A stretch of DNA of 64,000 nt from Lacrimispora indolis DSM 755 (GCF_000526995.1 NZ_AZUI01000001.1:5002001-5066000); one strand, 5' to 3'. Positions 7,573 through 17,384 are shown, counted from the stretch's first letter. The notes: a model not told the origin generated them from the letters alone. Translations and numbers: made by a program.

Positions 7573-9561
7573 ATGCCGAATATAACCGTACTGGATCAAA
7601 ATACTATCAACAAAATAGCGGCAGGAGAAGTCATAGAACGTCCGGCCTCTGTTGTAAAGGAGCTTTTGGAAAACGCCATTGACGCAAAAGCCACTGCAGT
7701 CACCGTGGAGATCAAAGAGGGGGGGACCTCCTTTATCCGGGTGACCGACAATGGCTGCGGAATCCAAAAAGAGGAAGTCCCTCTGGCTTTTCTGCGCCAT
7801 TCCACAAGCAAGATCAAATCCGTTGAGGATTTATTTACCGTTTCCTCCCTTGGGTTCCGCGGAGAAGCCCTTGCGAGCATTGCTGCGGTCTCCCAGGTGG
7901 AGCTCATTACCAAAACCAGCATAGGACTTACCGGTATCAGGTACCAGATCGACGGAGGCCAGGAACGGTCCCTGGAAGAGATCGGAGCTCCTGAGGGGAC
8001 TACCTTTATTGCCAGAAATTTATTTTATAACACTCCGGCCAGAAAGAAGTTTTTAAAAACGCCCATGACGGAAGGCGCCCATGTGGCGGAGCTGGTGGAA
8101 AAGCTGGCCTTATCCCATCCAGAGGTATCCATCCGCTTTATTCAGAACAATCAGAACAAGCTTCACACTTCCGGAAACCACAATTTAAAGGATATTGTAT
8201 ACACAGTCTTTGGCCGGGAAATCGCATCAAATCTTCTGCAGGTCGCTGTGAAAAAATCCGAGGTTTCCATTAACGGCTATATCGGAAAGCCGGTGATTGC
8301 CAGAGGCAACCGAAATTACGAAAACTATTTCATCAACGGCAGATACATTAAAAGCAGCATTATTTCCAGGGCGATTGAGGAAGCTTACAAGCCGTTTATG
8401 ATGCAGCATAAATATCCCTTTACCATGCTTCATTTCAACATTGAGCCGGAAATGCTTGATGTAAACGTCCACCCCACCAAAATGGAACTTCGGTTCCGGG
8501 ATGGGGAAATGGTCTATCACATGGTATACCAGGCAGTAGCAAGCGCTCTTGCCCACAAGGAACTGATCCCGGAAGTGGAGCTGGAAAAAAAGGCAGAGGA
8601 AAAACAGGGCTTTGCGGGAAAAAAACACGAGCCCAGTCCAGAGCCTTTTGAAAAGCGCCGCCTTATGGCCATGGAGCAGCAGGCTGTTACAGAAGAAAAA
8701 AGGGAAACAGCCGGCCTCTTCCCCAAAAGATTAACGCCTCCCCAGCCTTCTCTTGTAAAGGAAAGGGATGATCTGTCGGATAACTGGTTAAAACCCCAGG
8801 CCCAGGCGGCCTTTCAAAGGCCATTGACAGCTCCGCCAGAAGAATCGGCGGCAAAACAGGAAAATCCGCCGGAAGAAGTGGCAGTAAGACAGGAAAGTCC
8901 ACAGGAAGCGGTAGCCGCAAAGCAGGAAAAAAAGCCGGAGCAATTGGATCTGTTTGACGGAAAACTTCTGGAACCAAAGGCCCGGTCCTTACATAAGCTC
9001 ATTGGACAGCTGTTTAATACATACTGGCTGGTGGAGTTTAATGAACAGCTATATATTATTGATCAGCATGCTGCTCATGAAAAGGTTTTATATGAAAAAA
9101 CCATGGGAACACTTAAAGATATGGAATGTATTTCCCAGCTGGTAAGTCCTCCTATCATTCTGACCTTAAATCAGAATGAAGAGGTTTTATTAAAACGCCA
9201 TTTAAAATATTTTACAGATATGGGCTTTGAAATCGAGCCTTTTGGCGGCAGGGAATATGCGGTCAGAGGGGTTCCGGCCAACTTATTTTCTATTGCAAAA
9301 AAAGAACTTCTCATTGAGATGATCGACGGATTGTCAGAGGATGGCTCATCCCATAATCCTGATATCATTTATGAGAAGGTTGCCTCTTTATCCTGCAAGG
9401 CAGCGGTAAAAGGAGGACACAGCTTATCTGCAGCAGAAGCCAATGAGCTTATTGACCAGCTTTTAAGCCTGGAAAACCCTTATGCCTGCCCACACGGAAG
9501 GCCGACGATCATTTCCATGAGCAGATATGAATTAGAGAAAAAATTTAAGAGGATCGTATAA
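7573..9561 (+). CDS. mutL: DNA mismatch repair protein MutL (endonuclease type)
   Basis: GHKL-ATPase partner of MutS. The N-terminus (NKIAAGEVIERPASVVKELLEN, DNGCGI, SLGFRGEAL) gives the ATP-binding motifs. After a Pro/Glu/Gln-rich linker the C-terminal domain carries DQHAAHEK...YE, the metal-binding motif of MutL proteins that nick DNA themselves, fitting the lack of MutH. QLDLF just before that domain matches a beta-clamp binding site. ATG 7573 is chosen for AAAGGAG 8 bases upstream; the open frame extends further left through the repeat unit but that part is not MutL-like. Length 662 residues. The stop overlaps the miaA start. Confidence 0.96.
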   Translation: MPNITVLDQNTINKIAAGEVIERPASVVKELLENAIDAKATAVTVEIKEGGTSFIRVTDNGCGIQKEEVPLAFLRHSTSKIKSVEDLFTVSSLGFRGEALASIAAVSQVELITKTSIGLTGIRYQIDGGQERSLEEIGAPEGTTFIARNLFYNTPARKKFLKTPMTEGAHVAELVEKLALSHPEVSIRFIQNNQNKLHTSGNHNLKDIVYTVFGREIASNLLQVAVKKSEVSINGYIGKPVIARGNRNYENYFINGRYIKSSIISRAIEEAYKPFMMQHKYPFTMLHFNIEPEMLDVNVHPTKMELRFRDGEMVYHMVYQAVASALAHKELIPEVELEKKAEEKQGFAGKKHEPSPEPFEKRRLMAMEQQAVTEEKRETAGLFPKRLTPPQPSLVKERDDLSDNWLKPQAQAAFQRPLTAPPEESAAKQENPPEEVAVRQESPQEAVAAKQEKKPEQLDLFDGKLLEPKARSLHKLIGQLFNTYWLVEFNEQLYIIDQHAAHEKVLYEKTMGTLKDMECISQLVSPPIILTLNQNEEVLLKRHLKYFTDMGFEIEPFGGREYAVRGVPANLFSIAKKELLIEMIDGLSEDGSSHNPDIIYEKVASLSCKAAVKGGHSLSAAEANELIDQLLSLENPYACPHGRPTIISMSRYELEKKFKRIV

Positions 9562-10523
9562 TGAAACCGCTGATTATTATAACCGGGCCGACAGCCGTGG
9601 GAAAGACCGCCCTGTCCATCCGCCTTGCAAAGGCGGTGGGAGGAGAAATTATAAGCGCTGATTCCATGCAGGTATACCGCCATATGGATATCGGCTCCGC
9701 AAAGATCACAAAGGAGGAAATGGAAGGTGTTCCTCATTATCTGATCAATGTCCTTGATCCTGATGAGGAATTCAATGTGACGGTTTTTCAAAAAATGGCT
9801 AAGGAAGCCGTGGAAGAGATTTATTCCCACGGACATATCCCCATTGTGGCCGGCGGAACCGGTTTTTACATCCAGTCCCTTCTTTATGACATCGATTTTA
9901 CGGAAGATGGAGGGGATACTTCCCTTCGCAGGGAATTGGAAAAGCTGGGACAGGAGAGGGGAGTAAGTTTTCTCCACAGCCTCCTGAAGGACATTGACCC
10001 GGATTCCGCAGCTGAGATCCATGAGAATAATATGAAACGGGTGATCCGGGCCATTGAATATTACCGACAGACCGGAGAGCAAATCTCAGAGCACAACAAA
10101 CGGGAAAAGCAGAAAAAGTCCCCCTATGATTTTCTTTTTTATGTAGTGAATACTGACCGGGCCCTGCTCTATGAGCGGATCGACCGGCGCGTGGATCTGA
10201 TGGTTGAGCAGGGGCTTGTGGAAGAGGTAATGCACTTAAAGGATATGGGCCTGTCCAGGGACATGGTTTCCATGCAGGGCCTTGGCTATAAGGAGATCCT
10301 GGATTATTTACAGGGAATATACTCACTGGAAGAGGCCGTCTATGTGCTGAAGCGGGATACCAGGCATTTTGCCAAGCGCCAGATCACCTGGTTTAAGCGG
10401 GAACGGGATGTGAGATGGCTGAACCTTCCTGATTTTAACCATGACCTGGATCAGGTGCTTTTAAAAATTTTACAGGATATATATGAGATGTACGGATTGG
10501 AGAATAATAAACCATGGAAATAA
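9561..10523 (+). CDS. miaA: tRNA dimethylallyltransferase
   Basis: Transfers the dimethylallyl group from DMAPP to A37 of tRNAs reading U-starting codons, giving the substrate of MiaB. P-loop GPTAVGKT at residues 8-15, DSMQVYR and GGTGFYI near 34 and 94, and the C-terminal helical region (RDTRHFAKRQITWFKR) are all present. Its ATG shares a base with the mutL stop (TAATG), so the genes are translationally coupled; the 3' end overlaps the next gene by 10 bases. 320 residues, the normal length. Confidence 0.96.
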   Translation: MKPLIIITGPTAVGKTALSIRLAKAVGGEIISADSMQVYRHMDIGSAKITKEEMEGVPHYLINVLDPDEEFNVTVFQKMAKEAVEEIYSHGHIPIVAGGTGFYIQSLLYDIDFTEDGGDTSLRRELEKLGQERGVSFLHSLLKDIDPDSAAEIHENNMKRVIRAIEYYRQTGEQISEHNKREKQKKSPYDFLFYVVNTDRALLYERIDRRVDLMVEQGLVEEVMHLKDMGLSRDMVSMQGLGYKEILDYLQGIYSLEEAVYVLKRDTRHFAKRQITWFKRERDVRWLNLPDFNHDLDQVLLKILQDIYEMYGLENNKPWK

Positions 10524-11794
10524 ATGCAATGTACGAAAGCCTGGGAATCAGCAGCCAGGTGATGGGCTTGGGAAAAGAGATCGAAGAAGCTTTAAAGGAC
10601 CGGTTTCAAGAAATCGATGAAACGGCTGAATACAATCAGATGAAGGTCATCAAATCCATGCAGGAGAACCGGGTCAGTGATATTCATTTTGCAGCGACCA
10701 CTGGCTATGGCTATAATGACCTGGGCCGTGACACCTTGGAAGCGGTTTATGCCAGCGTATTCCACACGGAAAGCGCTCTTGTAAGGCCGAATCTCATCAG
10801 CGGGACTCATGCCCTGACCGTTGCCCTTTCCGGAAATCTCCGCCCCGGTGACGAACTTCTCTCGCCGGTTGGAAAGCCCTACGATACCCTGGAGGAAGTG
10901 ATTGGAATCAGGGACAGTGTTGGCTCCTTAAAGGAATATGGCGTGGTATACAGACAGGTGGACCTTCTGACCGATGGAACCTTTGACTATGAAGCCATAG
11001 AAAAAGCGGTAAATGAAAAGACAAAACTGGTCACCATCCAGCGTTCTAAGGGTTACGATACCCGTCCTACCTTTTCCGTTGCTCAGATCGGAGAGCTGAT
11101 TTCCTTCATAAAGAAGCTGAAACCGGATGTCATCTGCATGGTTGACAACTGTTATGGGGAATTTGTTGAAAGGATTGAGCCATCCGACGTGGGAGCAGAC
11201 ATGGTGGTAGGTTCTCTCATAAAGAATCCCGGCGGCGGAATCGCCCCTATCGGCGGTTATATTGCGGGAAAGACTGATTGCATTGACCGGGCTTCCTACC
11301 GGCTCACAGCGCCTGGCCTTGGAAAGGAAGTGGGGGCCACTCTGGGCCTTAATCAGTCCTTTTTTCAGGGGTTATTTTTAGCTCCTACCGTAGTTGCAGG
11401 AGCCTTAAAAGGAGCTGTTTTTGCTGCCAATGTCTATGAAAGCCTGGGCTTTTCTGTGGTGCCTGACGGCTCCCAGTCCCGCCACGACATTATACAGGCC
11501 GTCACCTTCGGAAAGCCGGAAGGAGTCATTGCATTCTGCCAGGGAATTCAGGCGGCGGCTCCTGTTGACAGCTTTGTCACTCCTGAAGCCTGGGATATGC
11601 CTGGCTATGATGCCCCTGTCATCATGGCTGCCGGCGCTTTTGTACAGGGTTCTTCCATTGAACTGAGCGCGGACGGCCCTATTAAACCGCCTTATGCAGT
11701 TTATTTTCAGGGAGGTCTTACCTGGTACCACGCAAAATTGGGAATACTAATGTCAGTGCAAAAGCTTTTGGAAGCAGGCTTGATCCAGGTGTAA
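10514..11794 (+). CDS. PLP-dependent methionine gamma-lyase / aluminium-resistance family protein (YnbB-like)
   Basis: A fold-type I PLP enzyme of 426 residues in the group annotated as cystathionine beta-lyase-like, 'aluminium resistance' proteins (COG4100; YnbB in Bacillus, also found near miaA there). Visible features are the cofactor-binding segment SGTHALTVAL, the Asp of MVDNCYGEF that contacts the pyridine ring, and the Schiff-base Lys in GSLIKNPGGG. The substrate is not known. The start ATG 10514 lies inside the end of miaA; ATG 10529 is an alternative. Same operon as mutL and miaA. Confidence 0.85.
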   Translation: MEINAMYESLGISSQVMGLGKEIEEALKDRFQEIDETAEYNQMKVIKSMQENRVSDIHFAATTGYGYNDLGRDTLEAVYASVFHTESALVRPNLISGTHALTVALSGNLRPGDELLSPVGKPYDTLEEVIGIRDSVGSLKEYGVVYRQVDLLTDGTFDYEAIEKAVNEKTKLVTIQRSKGYDTRPTFSVAQIGELISFIKKLKPDVICMVDNCYGEFVERIEPSDVGADMVVGSLIKNPGGGIAPIGGYIAGKTDCIDRASYRLTAPGLGKEVGATLGLNQSFFQGLFLAPTVVAGALKGAVFAANVYESLGFSVVPDGSQSRHDIIQAVTFGKPEGVIAFCQGIQAAAPVDSFVTPEAWDMPGYDAPVIMAAGAFVQGSSIELSADGPIKPPYAVYFQGGLTWYHAKLGILMSVQKLLEAGLIQV

Positions 11795-11880
11795 AAACAA
11801 ATCTTTACTTCTGTGCTGCGGGTCAAATGCTGAAGCTTGTTTCTGCACCCGACCGTTGGAGGTAAATTGTAAAAAAACGG

Positions 11881-11909
11881 TATACACAATTGGAAAACTA
11901 TGTTAGAAT
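11881..11909 (+). promoter_or_regulatory. Possible promoter upstream of the DUF4321 gene
   Basis: TATACA at 11881, a 17-base spacer and an extended -10 (TG-T-TAGAAT, hexamer 11904-11909). The rest of the 11795-11963 gap shows no gene and no clear terminator. Confidence 0.4.
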
Positions 11910-11963
11910 GATTTGATAGGTATGGACATTTTTGTCATAAAACCAAAAGGGGTAACAAAGCAG

Positions 11964-12215
11964 ATGAAATACAAAAACTGCTGGGTACTGCTTCTTCTTA
12001 TGCTGGCCGGTGTGGTTCTGGGAGGCTTTATCGGAAACCTGGCTCAGGGGATTTCATGGCTGTCCTGGCTGAATGCAGGACAAGCTTTTGGATTTGACAC
12101 TCCCCTGGTGGTCAATTTCGGCATTCTGGTAATCACCTTTGGCATCAATATTAAAATTACCATGGCTGGCATCATAGGAGTGGCGGCGGCCCTCATTATG
12201 TATCGGTTAATTTGA
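11964..12215 (+). CDS. Small membrane protein, DUF4321-like
   Basis: A protein of 83 residues with an N-terminal hydrophobic segment (residues 6-24, a signal anchor), a short Trp-rich loop and a second long hydrophobic stretch near the C-terminus (about 50-80) split by a Lys at KIT. It resembles the small DUF4321 proteins that sit next to radC/mreBCD in many Clostridia; function unknown. I use ATG 11964 after AAAAGGGGT (11945-11953); an open frame from 11913 adds an N-terminal tail that looks non-coding. Likely upstream partner of radC by position. Confidence 0.7.
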   Translation: MKYKNCWVLLLLMLAGVVLGGFIGNLAQGISWLSWLNAGQAFGFDTPLVVNFGILVITFGINIKITMAGIIGVAAALIMYRLI

Positions 12216-12323
12216 ACGCCTGAGTTCATGAGCAAGAAACGAAGTGGATTGGACTTGGAATGTCCGCTTTGTCCTACATATGTCCTTTCTTAAGGTGCCT
12301 GGAGAGTAACGGTCAGGAGGCAT

Positions 12324-13019
12324 ATGAAACGAATAACGATGAAAGACATCCCTACGGATGAAAGGCCCTATGAAAAGTGTTTAAAGGAAGGGCCGGAAGG
12401 CTTAAGCGATGCGGAACTTTTATCCATTATCATCCGCACAGGTTCTAGGGAGAGCAACTCCCTGGCGCTGGCACAGAAGATACTGGCCTTAAATTATCCC
12501 AAAGAGGGTATTTTAGGGCTTTTGCATCTTTCAATGCCGGAACTTATGTCAGTCAAGGGAATCGGGACCGTCAAAGGCGCCCAGCTTCTATGTGTGGGAG
12601 AGCTTTCCAGGCGAATCTGGAAAAGGACCGCCAATACCCATGGGACATCATTTTGCAGTCCCCTTGATATTGTAAATTACTTTGTGGAAGATATGCGCCA
12701 TAAGGAACAGGAGCTGGTTTATATTGCGCTCCTGAATACAAAAGGAGCCCTGATAAGGGACATCATGATCTCTCAGGGAACGGTGAATGCTTCCGCGGTT
12801 TCTCCCAGGGAGATTTTCATTGAGGCTATGAAATATCATGCAGTAAGCCTGGTACTGGTCCATAACCATCCAAGCGGAGATCCGTCTCCCAGTAAGGAAG
12901 ACTTAAGTTTCACCCGCAGGGTAAAGGAAGCTGGAGATCTGGTTGGCATCCGGCTGTTGGACCACATTATCATAGGAGATAATTCCTATATCAGTTTGAA
13001 GGAACGGGGAATTTTATAG
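12324..13019 (+). CDS. radC: RadC family JAB/MPN-domain protein
   Basis: 231 residues: an N-terminal helix-hairpin-helix part (LSDAELL, SVKGIGTVKGAQLL) and a C-terminal JAMM metal-binding domain with HNHPSGDPSPSKED (His180, His182, Asp191 region). The former role in DNA repair is disputed; the domain is a putative metallo-hydrolase. It is the usual neighbour of the mre genes in Firmicutes. AGGAGG at 12315-12320 is only three bases before ATG 12324, which is close but the only suitable start. mreC begins immediately after its stop codon. Confidence 0.93.
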   Translation: MKRITMKDIPTDERPYEKCLKEGPEGLSDAELLSIIIRTGSRESNSLALAQKILALNYPKEGILGLLHLSMPELMSVKGIGTVKGAQLLCVGELSRRIWKRTANTHGTSFCSPLDIVNYFVEDMRHKEQELVYIALLNTKGALIRDIMISQGTVNASAVSPREIFIEAMKYHAVSLVLVHNHPSGDPSPSKEDLSFTRRVKEAGDLVGIRLLDHIIIGDNSYISLKERGIL

Positions 13020-13940
13020 ATGGAATCAAAGCGCAGCAAATATGTTCTCATTGCTTTAACGGTATTTTGTGTCCTGTTGATCGGGCTGACCTCCATTCAT
13101 GACGAATGGCTGACGCCCCTTCGGACCGGGGTGGGATATGTCCTGATCCCGGTGCAATCGGGAGTCAATGCGGTTGGCTCGGCCATTTATGATGAAATTA
13201 TCGATTACACAAAGCTTCACGATGCAATGAAAGAAAATAAAGAAATGAAGGATATCATCACCCAGCTGACAGCGGAGAATACCAGGCTTCAGTCGGAGGA
13301 ATTCGAACTAAAACGGCTTCGGCAGCTTTACAGCCTGGATCAGGAATACAGCCAGTATGATAAGGTGGGAGCCAGGGTTATTGCTAATGACTCCAGCAAC
13401 TGGTTTCAGGTGTTCCGTATTGACAAAGGCTCAAAGGATGGGATTGCCCCGGATATGAATGTTGTGGCCGGAGGTGGCCTGGTGGGCATTGTCACGGATG
13501 TGGGAGCAAATTATGCCACCGTCCGCTCCATTATTGATGATTCCAGCCGTGTCAGCGGTATGGCCATGCAGTCTGGAAACAGCTGCATCGTTGCAGGTGA
13601 CCTGACCTTGTTTAAGGAAGGCCGGCTGCGGATCACCAACGTGTTAAAGGAAAGCGATTTAAAAGACGGAGATAAGATTGTGACCTCCAACATCAGTTCC
13701 GTATTCCTGCCGGGCATTCTGGTGGGGTATGCTTCCGAAATTACCAATGATACCAACAACGTTACCAAATCGGGATATTTGATTCCTGCCGCAAAGTTTG
13801 ACAGCCTCCAGGAGGTCTTAGTGATCACGGAACTGAAATCCGACATGATGAAGGAAGAAGCAGCTTCCCCCCAAGAGGAAACGGCCCCCCCAGATGCGGC
13901 TTCCTCTGAGGCAGAAACAACAGAAACTACTGCCCAATAA
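13020..13940 (+). CDS. mreC: Rod-shape determining protein MreC
   Basis: Bitopic scaffold of the elongasome: one membrane segment at residues 8-26, a coiled coil around 62-100, then the periplasmic-type beta domains facing the wall (DKGSKDGIAPDMNVV, GLVGIV). It ends with a low-complexity Glu/Ala/Thr tail. 306 residues, usual length. Directly abuts radC; there is no mreB gene between them, in contrast to the order radC-mreB-mreC common in Firmicutes. A single structured repeat separates it from mreD. Confidence 0.94.
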   Translation: MESKRSKYVLIALTVFCVLLIGLTSIHDEWLTPLRTGVGYVLIPVQSGVNAVGSAIYDEIIDYTKLHDAMKENKEMKDIITQLTAENTRLQSEEFELKRLRQLYSLDQEYSQYDKVGARVIANDSSNWFQVFRIDKGSKDGIAPDMNVVAGGGLVGIVTDVGANYATVRSIIDDSSRVSGMAMQSGNSCIVAGDLTLFKEGRLRITNVLKESDLKDGDKIVTSNISSVFLPGILVGYASEITNDTNNVTKSGYLIPAAKFDSLQEVLVITELKSDMMKEEAASPQEETAPPDAASSEAETTETTAQ

Positions 13941-13946
13941 CGACGA

Positions 13947-13998
13947 AACACCCTTCGGGTGTCCCTCTATGTCCAAAAAGCATGGACGATAATAATGA
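13947..13998 (+). repeat. Single 52-nt structured repeat before mreD
   Basis: One unit of the family seen before mutL, here AACACCCTTCGGGTGTCCC followed by TGTCCA, a 7-base A-rich loop and TGGACG. The stem that is CCC/GGG in the mutL copies is TCC/GGA here, so both arms changed together. It ends just before the mreD ribosome binding site AAGGAG. Confidence 0.75.
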
Positions 13999-14008
13999 AA
14001 GGAGCAAC

Positions 14009-14527
14009 ATGAGACGGATATTTTTTAATGTGCTGATGATAATTCTGGCATTTACCATTCAAAACTGCATTTTTCCGTTGATGCCGTTTTTATCGGCATC
14101 TCCCAACCTGCTCCTGATCCTCACCTTTTCCTTTGGTTTCATGCATGGAAAAGAGGCCGGGATGTATTACGGGCTTTTGGCCGGGCTTCTCATGGATTTA
14201 TTTTACAGCGGGCCTTTTGGTTTTTACACCTTGATTTTCATCTATGTGGGCTATGTCAACGGAATCTGCACCAAATACTATTATGAAGATTACATTACAC
14301 TGCCTTTAATTCTGAGCGTACTGAACGAATTGGCTTATAACCTGTATATTTATGTTTTCAGGTTCCTGATCCGCCAGAAAATTCGAGTCGGATATTATTT
14401 CATTAATCTGATGCTGCCTGAAATCATTTTTACCGTCGTAACGACCTTGCTTCTTTATCGGGTATTCCTGATTTTGAACCGGCACTTGGAAGAGATAGGA
14501 AAAAGAGGTGATTCGGCAATTGTTTAG
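14009..14527 (+). CDS. mreD: Rod-shape determining protein MreD
   Basis: A polytopic membrane protein of 172 residues with about five hydrophobic segments (residues 3-22, 28-45, 50-75, 90-115, 130-155), the family pattern; it works with MreC and RodA-PBP2 in side-wall synthesis. ATG 14009 follows AAAGGAG closely; the ATG at 13982 lies inside the repeat element and is not used. The 3' end overlaps the mrdA start. Confidence 0.9.
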   Translation: MRRIFFNVLMIILAFTIQNCIFPLMPFLSASPNLLLILTFSFGFMHGKEAGMYYGLLAGLLMDLFYSGPFGFYTLIFIYVGYVNGICTKYYYEDYITLPLILSVLNELAYNLYIYVFRFLIRQKIRVGYYFINLMLPEIIFTVVTTLLLYRVFLILNRHLEEIGKRGDSAIV

Positions 14528-17384
14528 TGATTTATTAGACATCATAAAGGAAACTTTTAAAAAAGCAGTATCTTCACGGCTTTTTATACTTGGAATCATC
14601 TGTTTTTTTATGTACGCAGGGTTAATAAATAAACTTTTCAACATGCAGATCGTCAACGGCGAAGAAGCTCTTAACGAATATTTACAGCTTACGGAACAGA
14701 CCATTACAACTGCAGGAACAAGAGGCAATATCTATGACCGGACCGGCAAAGTCTTGGCTTATAACAAGCTGGCCTATTCTGTTACCGTACAGGATACAGG
14801 AGTTTATAAGAATGCTGCCGCCAGAAACAACATGTACTTAAGATTGGTACAGATCCTGGAAAAACATGGGGAAACCATACAGGGAAAATTTGAAATCGCC
14901 ATTGATCCCAACGGTGATATGGTTTATACTTCTTCCTCCGAATCTGCCAGAAAGCGCTTTCTGCGGGACTATTACGGTCTGAAGAAAGTGGAAGACTTAG
15001 ATGATGAAAAAGGCTCCTATCCCTCAAATTTAAGCGCACGCGAGCTGTTTGAGTGGGCCTGCAAGGACAGTGGACTCACAGATATGAAAGATCAGGATGG
15101 AAAGGCTGTTACCCTGACAGACCAGGAAGCACTGGACATTATCAACATCAAATATGCCCTTCGCCTCATGTCCTACCGTAAATATGAAGCCACTACAGTC
15201 GCCAGCCAGGTATCCGATGAAACCGTGGCGGATATTCTGGAACACATTGGGGAAATGCAGGGAGTGAATGTGGAGGAGACCACCATCCGCGCTTACAATG
15301 ACAGCATTCCTTTTGCTCCAGTCATCGGCTACACCGGAAAGGTCCCGGAGGACCAATTGGAAGGCCTTCAGAAGAAGAAAGACGATTACGATATCAATGA
15401 CACCGTAGGGCGGGCCGGTATTGAATATACCATGGAGCATGAGCTTCAAGGCACAAAAGGGAAGAAAACGATTTATAAGGACAGCGTAGGCCGGATACGG
15501 GAAACAAAGGATGAAACCGACGCTTCCGCTGGAAATGATGTGTTTTTAACTCTGGATGCCGATCTTCAGAAAGGCATTTACCACTTAATTGAACAGTCTT
15601 TGGCAGGCGTTCTCATTAAGACCATTGTAAACGGTGATTATCAGGCAGGAAGTACCACCGACGGTTCCAATATGAAGATCCCGGTCAAGGATGCTTATTA
15701 TCAGCTTATCAACAACAATGTTCTTTCCCTGAAAGAAATGGAGGGAGAGGACGCCTCTGAAACTGAAAAAAACATATATCGGAAATATATGTCTTCCCAA
15801 CAGCAGATTTTTACTAACTTAAACAATGAGCTGATGAGCACTCATGCCACAGCCATGAAGGATCTTTCGGAAGATATGAAAGCCTATATGTTTTATATAT
15901 ATACCTACCTTTCCGGCCCTACGGTGGGAATCATCAAGGAGGACGCCATTGATACCTCCAGCGGGGAATATCAGGCATGGAAAGCAGATGAGATCAGCTT
16001 AAGGGACTATTTGTATTATGGAATAGCCAATGGCTGGGTAGACACAACCAAACTGGAAACCGGCTCCAAATATTCTAGCGCAGACGACACATTTAAAGCT
16101 CTTATAGACTATGTGCTGGACAAGTTAAAGGATGACCGGAACTTTACGAAAAGGATATACCGGTATCTGATCAACGATGACATCATCACAGGACAGGAGC
16201 TATGCCTTGCTTTATACGACCAGGGAGTTTTAACAGACAATGGTCAGGATGCTGCAGAGCTTAGAGCTACCGGTGATGCCTACGCCTTTCTGATCAGGAA
16301 ACTGTCCACCTTGGAAATTACGCCTGCCCAGCTGGCGTTATCTCCCTGTAATGCAGGTGTGGTGGTCACAAACGATAAAACGGGGGAGGTGCTTGCTTTG
16401 GTTTCTTATCCGGGATATGACAACAACCGGATCGGCGACGGCACTTATTTCAGTCAGCTGCAGGCGGATTTGTCTCTGCCGCTATACAATAATGCCACCC
16501 AGACGAGAAAAGCACCTGGTTCCACCTTTAAACCAATTACTGCGGTGGCCGCTCTGGAAGAGCATGCCGTTACAACAGATGAAACCATTAACTGTACAGG
16601 TATTTACACGGATGTAGAACCGCCCATTAAGTGCTGGATCTATTCCGGCCAGCATGGTCCTTTAAATATTGTAGGCGGAATCGAAAATTCCTGTAACTTT
16701 TTCTTTGCTGATCTGGGACACCGTTTGTCAATGGATGCCAGCGGAGTATATTCTCCTGACTTAGGACTTGACGTCTTACGGAAATATGCGTCCATGTTCG
16801 GACTGGATCACAAGTCCGGAGTGGAGATCGCAGAGCTTGACCCTCAGATTTCCAAAGAAGCACCGGAGCGTTCCGCCATGGGACAGGGAAGCCACGCTTA
16901 TACAAACGTGCAGCTTTCCAGATATGTGTCTGCCATTGCAAACAAGGGAACCGTGTTTGAACTCAGCTTATTGGATAAGACAACGGATTCTGAAGGCAAT
17001 CTGATACAAGATTATACCCCTAAGATTTCTTCTCATATTGACGCGGCGGCTTCAACGTGGGATACTGTACAACAGGGAATGAGAGAAGTGATTACAAATG
17101 GTTCAAGTAAAAGGCTGTTTTCAGATCTTGAAGTGGAGATCGCCGGCAAGACCGGTACCGCTCAGGAAGCCCGCAACAAACCCAATCACGCATTCTTTAT
17201 TTCCTATGCGCCATATGACAATCCGGAAATCTGTGTTACCGTGAATATTCCGTATGGCTATTCATCATCCAACGCCGCCAATATTGCGAAGAATGTCTAT
17301 AAGTATTATTACGGCTACACGGACTTAGAATCCATTATAAATGCCGGCGCCCTGGATGCAGCGAAGGTCAACATTCGCGATTAA
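14520..17384 (+). CDS. mrdA: Penicillin-binding protein 2 (class B transpeptidase)
   Basis: Peptidoglycan transpeptidase of the elongation complex, partner of RodA. One membrane anchor near residues 22-40, a dimerisation domain, and the transpeptidase motifs SxxK (STFK, Ser668), SxN (SCN) and KTG (Lys877), counting from TTG 14520. That TTG is preceded by AGAGGTGA with an 8-base gap; the GTG at 14508 is part of that site and is not a likely start. At 954 residues it is longer than usual: about 235 extra residues lie between the segment DADLQKG near 344 and GVVVTNDKTGEVLAL near 612, which are normally adjacent. In operon with mreCD and minCDE. Confidence 0.93.
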   Translation: MFSDLLDIIKETFKKAVSSRLFILGIICFFMYAGLINKLFNMQIVNGEEALNEYLQLTEQTITTAGTRGNIYDRTGKVLAYNKLAYSVTVQDTGVYKNAAARNNMYLRLVQILEKHGETIQGKFEIAIDPNGDMVYTSSSESARKRFLRDYYGLKKVEDLDDEKGSYPSNLSARELFEWACKDSGLTDMKDQDGKAVTLTDQEALDIINIKYALRLMSYRKYEATTVASQVSDETVADILEHIGEMQGVNVEETTIRAYNDSIPFAPVIGYTGKVPEDQLEGLQKKKDDYDINDTVGRAGIEYTMEHELQGTKGKKTIYKDSVGRIRETKDETDASAGNDVFLTLDADLQKGIYHLIEQSLAGVLIKTIVNGDYQAGSTTDGSNMKIPVKDAYYQLINNNVLSLKEMEGEDASETEKNIYRKYMSSQQQIFTNLNNELMSTHATAMKDLSEDMKAYMFYIYTYLSGPTVGIIKEDAIDTSSGEYQAWKADEISLRDYLYYGIANGWVDTTKLETGSKYSSADDTFKALIDYVLDKLKDDRNFTKRIYRYLINDDIITGQELCLALYDQGVLTDNGQDAAELRATGDAYAFLIRKLSTLEITPAQLALSPCNAGVVVTNDKTGEVLALVSYPGYDNNRIGDGTYFSQLQADLSLPLYNNATQTRKAPGSTFKPITAVAALEEHAVTTDETINCTGIYTDVEPPIKCWIYSGQHGPLNIVGGIENSCNFFFADLGHRLSMDASGVYSPDLGLDVLRKYASMFGLDHKSGVEIAELDPQISKEAPERSAMGQGSHAYTNVQLSRYVSAIANKGTVFELSLLDKTTDSEGNLIQDYTPKISSHIDAAASTWDTVQQGMREVITNGSSKRLFSDLEVEIAGKTGTAQEARNKPNHAFFISYAPYDNPEICVTVNIPYGYSSSNAANIAKNVYKYYYGYTDLESIINAGALDAAKVNIRD

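Noticed and set aside
14508-14519. GTG 14508 as mrdA start (and similar GTGs at 23870 and 57367)
   Set aside because: Each GTG lies within an AGAGGTGA ribosome binding site; a TTG or ATG 5-8 bases further on is the better start.
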